IMG/VR virus record: IMGVR_UViG_3300025869_000091
Location: 1-25,190 of that record
From: a virus
Direction: 5' to 3' (one strand)
DNA: 25,190 bases
The notes below the pieces were generated by a model that was given only the letters and a program-made list of their open reading frames with translations, had not been told where the DNA came from and searched no databases. Of the stretch, positions 22,304 to 25,190 are shown piece after piece. Positions within the stretch are counted from its first letter, which is position 1; each line of letters begins with the position of its first letter. Position numbers and translations under genes: made by a program.

Positions 22304-22639
22304 TTAAAATTCTCTTTTTTCGTTTCTTGCTCTAGTAACAAAGTCTAAAGAACTTGTAAGATTTGTTAAAGTTTGATGTTGGTCTAACCATTCTTCAACT
22401 GAAACTGTGAGTCTGTACTTTGTCATAAGCTCTTGCAAGTTTACGAATAAATCCTTTCCATCCATTTCTATTGTATCGAAGAAAAGTTTTCCTTGAAAGT
22501 CATTCCATATTGTATGTAATTCAACGACTACATTTCTTGAACTTCTTTCTTCATTTAATCTTTTGCAAACACCTCTAAGTGCTTTATCAAGATTCCTTCT
22601 ATTTAGTTTTAGTTCCCTTGTTGAGTAAAGTGTATTCAT
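22304..22639 (-). CDS. Unknown protein, first gene of accessory cassette 1
   Basis: A 111-aa protein. The ATG at 22639 is chosen over the one at 22663 because AAAGGAG stands 7 bases before it. It is predicted to be mainly helical and charged: TRELKLNRRNLDKALRGVCK, NVVVELHTIWNDFQGKLFFD, LTVSVEEWLDQHQTL. There is one Cys. I recognise no family. It lies directly after terL, expressed from its own promoter, next to a 93-aa partner. Nothing in it suggests a virion protein. Confidence 0.65.
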   Translation of the reverse strand: MNTLYSTRELKLNRRNLDKALRGVCKRLNEERSSRNVVVELHTIWNDFQGKLFFDTIEMDGKDLFVNLQELMTKYRLTVSVEEWLDQHQTLTNLTSSLDFVTRARNEKREF

Positions 22640-22672
22640 TTTATTCTCTCCTTTGTTCTGCATTATGTTATA

Positions 22673-22748
22673 AAAGTAACTGTATTTGATATAATTGTCA
22701 ATAGAATAATAGCAACTATTTTACTTTACTTATATAAGCCTTTATTTA
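22673..22748 (-). promoter_or_regulatory. Promoter region of accessory cassette 1 (duplicated element)
   Basis: Reading leftward: TAAATAAAGGCTT (22736-22748), 34 bases, TTGACA (22696-22701), 17-base spacer, TACTTT (22673-22678). The -35 box is perfect, the -10 weak. Blocks and spacing match the region before the cassette at 12260, and at the same distance after TTGACA both have TA-pyrimidine-TTT, which strengthens the -10 assignment. An additional palindrome TTTATTAATAAA lies at 22756-22767, after the terL stop. Confidence 0.65.
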
Positions 22749-22774
22749 CAGGGTGTTTATTAATAAAGTTTTTT

Positions 22775-24118
22775 TTAAAAAGATTGGATATTTGTTTCTC
22801 TTTCTCCATAAACCTCTGGTGGTGAATCAAATCCTGCATATCTTAGGGCATCAACGCAATGGTCGAATCCACTTGTATCATAAACCTCTGGATTTCTTTT
22901 ATCTGTTTGTATTTCTTTTAGCGACCTGTAAGTAATCGGTACATCTTTTGTAAAAAATATTTTTGGCTTCTTTGTATATTCATCAACTCTTAATCTCATG
23001 TGCAATTGTTGTTTACCAAATGTTCTATTGTTATTTGCTCGGTGCATTACTAATCCTATTCTCTCAAATATCTCACCAATAGATTCACCTTCATTTTGTT
23101 TTCCCCAGATAGCTGGGTCAGATGCTCCATAAGAAATGTGCAATGAGTTTTGCTCCTCTATATCTTTTATAGTTCTAGCACATTCATCTGCACCCATCAT
23201 TAAACCTTTGTTGCTTCCATCTGCTGTGCCTATCCATTCCTTAAAAACTATTAAGTCACCATCTCTGGTTATTGCAATCCAGACAGTTGCAAATGGAGCT
23301 GTGAATCCCCAATCGAATCCTCTAATTAAAATATCAGAAGATGTTGGAGTATAGGAATCTATCAAATGAGTCTGGTCATGTATCTCTGGAAAAGCTACTC
23401 CATCAATCAAACTCCAATCACCAAACCTTAATGCTTGATAAATGTTTTCCCCTTGAAGCCTTAATCTCTTTTCATAAAGTGGGTCTGATTCTGTTAAGTG
23501 TGGATTGTCATCTAAAGTTGCTGGAATATAAAGTCTGGATAAACTGGTTTCCTTATCTTTAATTATTTTATAGCTTCCAGAATCTATGAATCTTCTTCTT
23601 ACCCAATCAATATGTTTACCGACTGGAGTTCCTGTGCATCTTACTCTTGGAATTAAATCTGGATTAGTTGACCTACATCTTGTATGAAGATAAAGATACA
23701 TATCTTCCTCGAAGTGAGTAATCTCATCAAAGTAAACTCCACTATTATATTCTTGTCCATCGTGCTGATGTTTATCTTGTGGTGATTCCATGTGACTGAA
23801 ATAAATCTTGCCACCTGATGGAAATACCCAGACAGCTTTCTGAGCTAAGTAATAAGCTCCGAGCTTTCTATAAACTTGCTGTGAGTAATCAATTAGCTGT
23901 TGTAGTTCCTTTGTAGTCCTTCTGAAGATTACTGCTTTGGCTTCTGGATTATTCATTTGCCTACAGGCATCAACAAGCAATACAGAGCTCTTGCCACTTC
24001 CTGCTCCACCCAAATATGCGACCTCGAAGATTGCACCTGCTTTAAGAAACTCTAGTTGCTTCTTAGTGGGCTTCCAGATTACATTAGTGTTCTGATTCGG
24101 TTTCTTCTCTAATCTCAT
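22775..24118 (-). CDS. terL: Terminase large subunit
   Basis: A 447-aa ATPase-nuclease that drives DNA into the prohead. Walker A is GGAGSGKSS at 37-45, Walker B VYFDE at 128-132, and the coupling motif CTGTP at 161-165. The C-terminal nuclease has the acidic residues D269 (RGFDWGFTAPF), D334 (ASDPAIW) and D423 (HCVDALRYAGF). All residues needed for activity appear intact. The ATG at 24118 lies within terS, giving a 35-base overlap, and no ribosome site is obvious, so translation is probably coupled. The size and motif order fit terminases of Mu-like and marine siphoviruses. Confidence 0.95.
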   Translation of the reverse strand: MRLEKKPNQNTNVIWKPTKKQLEFLKAGAIFEVAYLGGAGSGKSSVLLVDACRQMNNPEAKAVIFRRTTKELQQLIDYSQQVYRKLGAYYLAQKAVWVFPSGGKIYFSHMESPQDKHQHDGQEYNSGVYFDEITHFEEDMYLYLHTRCRSTNPDLIPRVRCTGTPVGKHIDWVRRRFIDSGSYKIIKDKETSLSRLYIPATLDDNPHLTESDPLYEKRLRLQGENIYQALRFGDWSLIDGVAFPEIHDQTHLIDSYTPTSSDILIRGFDWGFTAPFATVWIAITRDGDLIVFKEWIGTADGSNKGLMMGADECARTIKDIEEQNSLHISYGASDPAIWGKQNEGESIGEIFERIGLVMHRANNNRTFGKQQLHMRLRVDEYTKKPKIFFTKDVPITYRSLKEIQTDKRNPEVYDTSGFDHCVDALRYAGFDSPPEVYGERETNIQSF

Positions 24119-24464
24119 CTATCGTAGGCTCTAAGGCATCTATCTTTGGAATCTCGATTATGTTTATCGTTCTGTTTAGTTGTTCGACTTCTTGCTTCTC
24201 AATGTAACCTCGATTCTTCCCGATAGTTTTTAACATAAAGAATACTGCCTGAGCATTTCCCTCTTGGACTAATTCTATTAGTTTAGATTCACCTAAGTCT
24301 AAAACCTCTTCCCTTGCATCCTCTAAGGCTTCCTGAAGCTCTATATCGTTATCTAACCTTTCATAGAAGCTTTGCCTTGCCATATCTAAAGACTTACATA
24401 TGTTAGTTACAATCCCTCTATTTTGCTTTATTGCTTTGAGTAAACTTTCCTTAGTTGCTTTCAT
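24084..24464 (-). CDS. terS: Terminase small subunit
   Basis: A 126-aa protein. Residues 1-40 form a helix-turn-helix (ESLLKAIKQNRGIVTNICKS and LDMARQSFYERLDND), the domain that recognises packaging sites. It is followed by a helical segment (LEDAREEVLDLGESKLIELV, GNAQAVFFMLKTIGKNRGYI) and an acidic C-terminus. This is the layout of small terminases that form rings and load the large subunit. It overlaps terL and is preceded by a set of phased repeats that could be its binding site. Confidence 0.85.
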   Translation of the reverse strand: MKATKESLLKAIKQNRGIVTNICKSLDMARQSFYERLDNDIELQEALEDAREEVLDLGESKLIELVQEGNAQAVFFMLKTIGKNRGYIEKQEVEQLNRTINIIEIPKIDALEPTIDEIREETESEH

Positions 24465-24484
24465 TTTAAAACTCTAACCTATAT

Positions 24485-24547
24485 GTCAGGTTTTGTCAGG
24501 TTTTTATATAATTGTGAAGCCCATACGAGCCCATTGCTGAGCTCATT
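24485..24547. repeat. Helically phased short repeats upstream of terS
   Basis: GTCAGGTTTT is repeated exactly in tandem at 24485-24494 and 24495-24504. A second motif occurs three times: GAAGCCCATA at 24516, CGAGCCCATT at 24526 and the degenerate TGAGCTCATT at 24538. The periods of 10, 10 and 12 bases put copies on roughly the same face of the helix. This is the only sizeable gap in the packaging region (about 110 bases) and is not coding. It is a candidate cos/pac site for the small terminase. Confidence 0.5.
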
Positions 24548-24577
24548 AGGGTTAAGATGTATATTGGGTCATGTTTA

Positions 24578-25063
24578 TTAAGAGATAAGCTTAGCTTCAG
24601 TTCCCCATTCGCATCCAGTTCTTATAAAGAGTTTCTCCATAAAGTAGATTCCTGCAAGTCCTTTAACTTCTGGTCGTGTACTGCGACTTCCGACTTCAGC
24701 ATCATCTTCTTCAGTCAGTTGGCATAATCCAAGTTGTTTTTGTTTTCTGGATTTAGCACCGATTGAAATAAATTTGCTTCCACCTTTATTGATTAAAAGA
24801 TTTTCATCATCATGAAGTATCCAGCATTCACCAAATCTAGTATCAATGATTTTTGCTTTAACCCTTCTTTGACCTTCGTACAATCCTACGAATTGTGCCT
24901 TGTTATTCTTACCTGCAAGGTCGGCTTCTAGTTGATGTTCAAAGACTAGGTTTTGATTTACCAACTGAGTAACGAATCCATCTTCATCACATCTTTGGAT
25001 TGATTCGCTTCTAGCTTTATTACATTCCTGAGCTTTGTCTAAATGATATTTTACTTTATCCAT
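24578..25063 (-). CDS. Unknown 161-aa protein upstream of terS
   Basis: The protein begins with helices (DKVKYHLDKAQECNKARSES) and has a beta-rich middle (KAQFVGLYEGQRRVKAKIID; FGECWILHDDENLLINKGGS), followed by KSRKQKQLGL and a Cys-containing end (TGCEWGTEAKLIS). It has four Cys and many charged residues but no recognised motif. It overlaps nothing; the preceding gene's stop lies 2 bases before its ATG, suggesting coupling. Location before terS is common for genes that act in packaging or DNA metabolism, but the sequence does not say which. Confidence 0.6.
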   Translation of the reverse strand: MDKVKYHLDKAQECNKARSESIQRCDEDGFVTQLVNQNLVFEHQLEADLAGKNNKAQFVGLYEGQRRVKAKIIDTRFGECWILHDDENLLINKGGSKFISIGAKSRKQKQLGLCQLTEEDDAEVGSRSTRPEVKGLAGIYFMEKLFIRTGCEWGTEAKLIS

Positions 25064-25065
25064 GA

Positions 25066-25190
25066 TTATTTTTTACCCCCTATTATAGAAGCAATCACTC
25101 TATCGTTAAATGGTCTAATGAAGTTCTCCATTGTTTCCAAATATGTACCAACCCCAATATTCCTTAGAGTTCTAGTTTCTTCTATTTCCT
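25066..25190 (-). CDS. C-terminal end of an unknown gene, cut by window edge
   Basis: An open frame of 41 codons from the right edge to TAA at 25066-25068, reading EIEETRTLRNIGVGTYLETM at its start and then ENFIRPFNDRVIASIIGGKK. The start is outside the window. It is helical and moderately charged with a hydrophobic Gly-Gly-Lys-Lys end. No family is recognisable. It stops 2 bases before the next ATG, so the two are probably co-transcribed. Confidence 0.5.
   Translation of the reverse strand, partial: EIEETRTLRNIGVGTYLETMENFIRPFNDRVIASIIGGKK

Noticed and set aside
24538-24545. TGAGCTCA palindrome as a separate operator
   Set aside because: An 8-base palindrome occurs by chance, and it is better explained as the degenerate third copy in the repeat series before terS.
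1-25190. CRISPR array, tRNA, rRNA, insertion sequence or integrase
   Set aside because: No regularly spaced long repeats, no cloverleaf pattern noticed in the gaps, and no transposase or integrase motif in any frame with good coding support.

Overview
The window is a late-gene (structural) segment of an AT-rich tailed-phage genome. Nearly every gene lies on the minus strand, so transcription runs from position 25190 towards 1. The order follows a textbook virion-assembly programme: packaging (small and large terminase), portal with head-morphogenesis domain, protease/scaffold, decoration protein, major capsid protein, head-tail connector, tail completion proteins, tail tube, frameshifted tail chaperone, tape measure, tail tip, and several small fibre and fibre-chaperone genes. 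There is no integrase, replication gene, lysis gene or tRNA here, so lifestyle cannot be judged. AT-rich composition and the style of the short tail proteins recall uncultured marine bacteriophages, but the host is not identifiable from the sequence.

Right end to centre (25190-16300): the tail end of one unknown gene, an unknown 161-aa protein, phased short repeats in front of terS, terS and terL, then a two-gene accessory cassette (22639-21972) with its own promoter. Next comes a head module of phage Mu type: a Mu gp29-like portal fused to a Mu gpF-like domain in one polypeptide, a 58-aa Com-like zinc-ribbon protein, a Mu gpI-like protease with a nested in-frame scaffold start (I/Z arrangement), a decoration protein and the major capsid protein. 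The capsid gene is followed by a strong hairpin with a GCAA tetraloop.

Centre (16300-11000): a structured region with little coding, one small plus-strand gene, and a hairpin that looks like the terminator of the leftward capsid transcript. Then, from a good promoter, come a NUMOD4/HNH endonuclease and a 951-residue protein joining a GT4-type glycosyltransferase, a SAM methyltransferase and a GT2-type glycosyltransferase. After it comes a second two-gene accessory cassette (12260-11006). Its promoter region is a near copy of the one in front of the first cassette.

Left part (11000-1): Mu gp36-like and gpG-like connector and completion proteins, tail terminator, tail tube, a G/GT-type chaperone pair with a TTTTTTG slippery site, a TTG-started tape measure, and about a dozen tail-tip, fibre and fibre-chaperone genes packed with overlaps. 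The window ends inside a further fibre-like gene.

The most notable items are: the glycosyltransferase-methyltransferase-glycosyltransferase island embedded in the capsid operon, possibly a virion or receptor glycan modification system; the duplicated promoter/cassette architecture; the -1 frameshift; the nested scaffold; the portal-gpF fusion; and helically phased repeats before terS. Functions named for families come from recognised motifs; unknown genes are marked as such.
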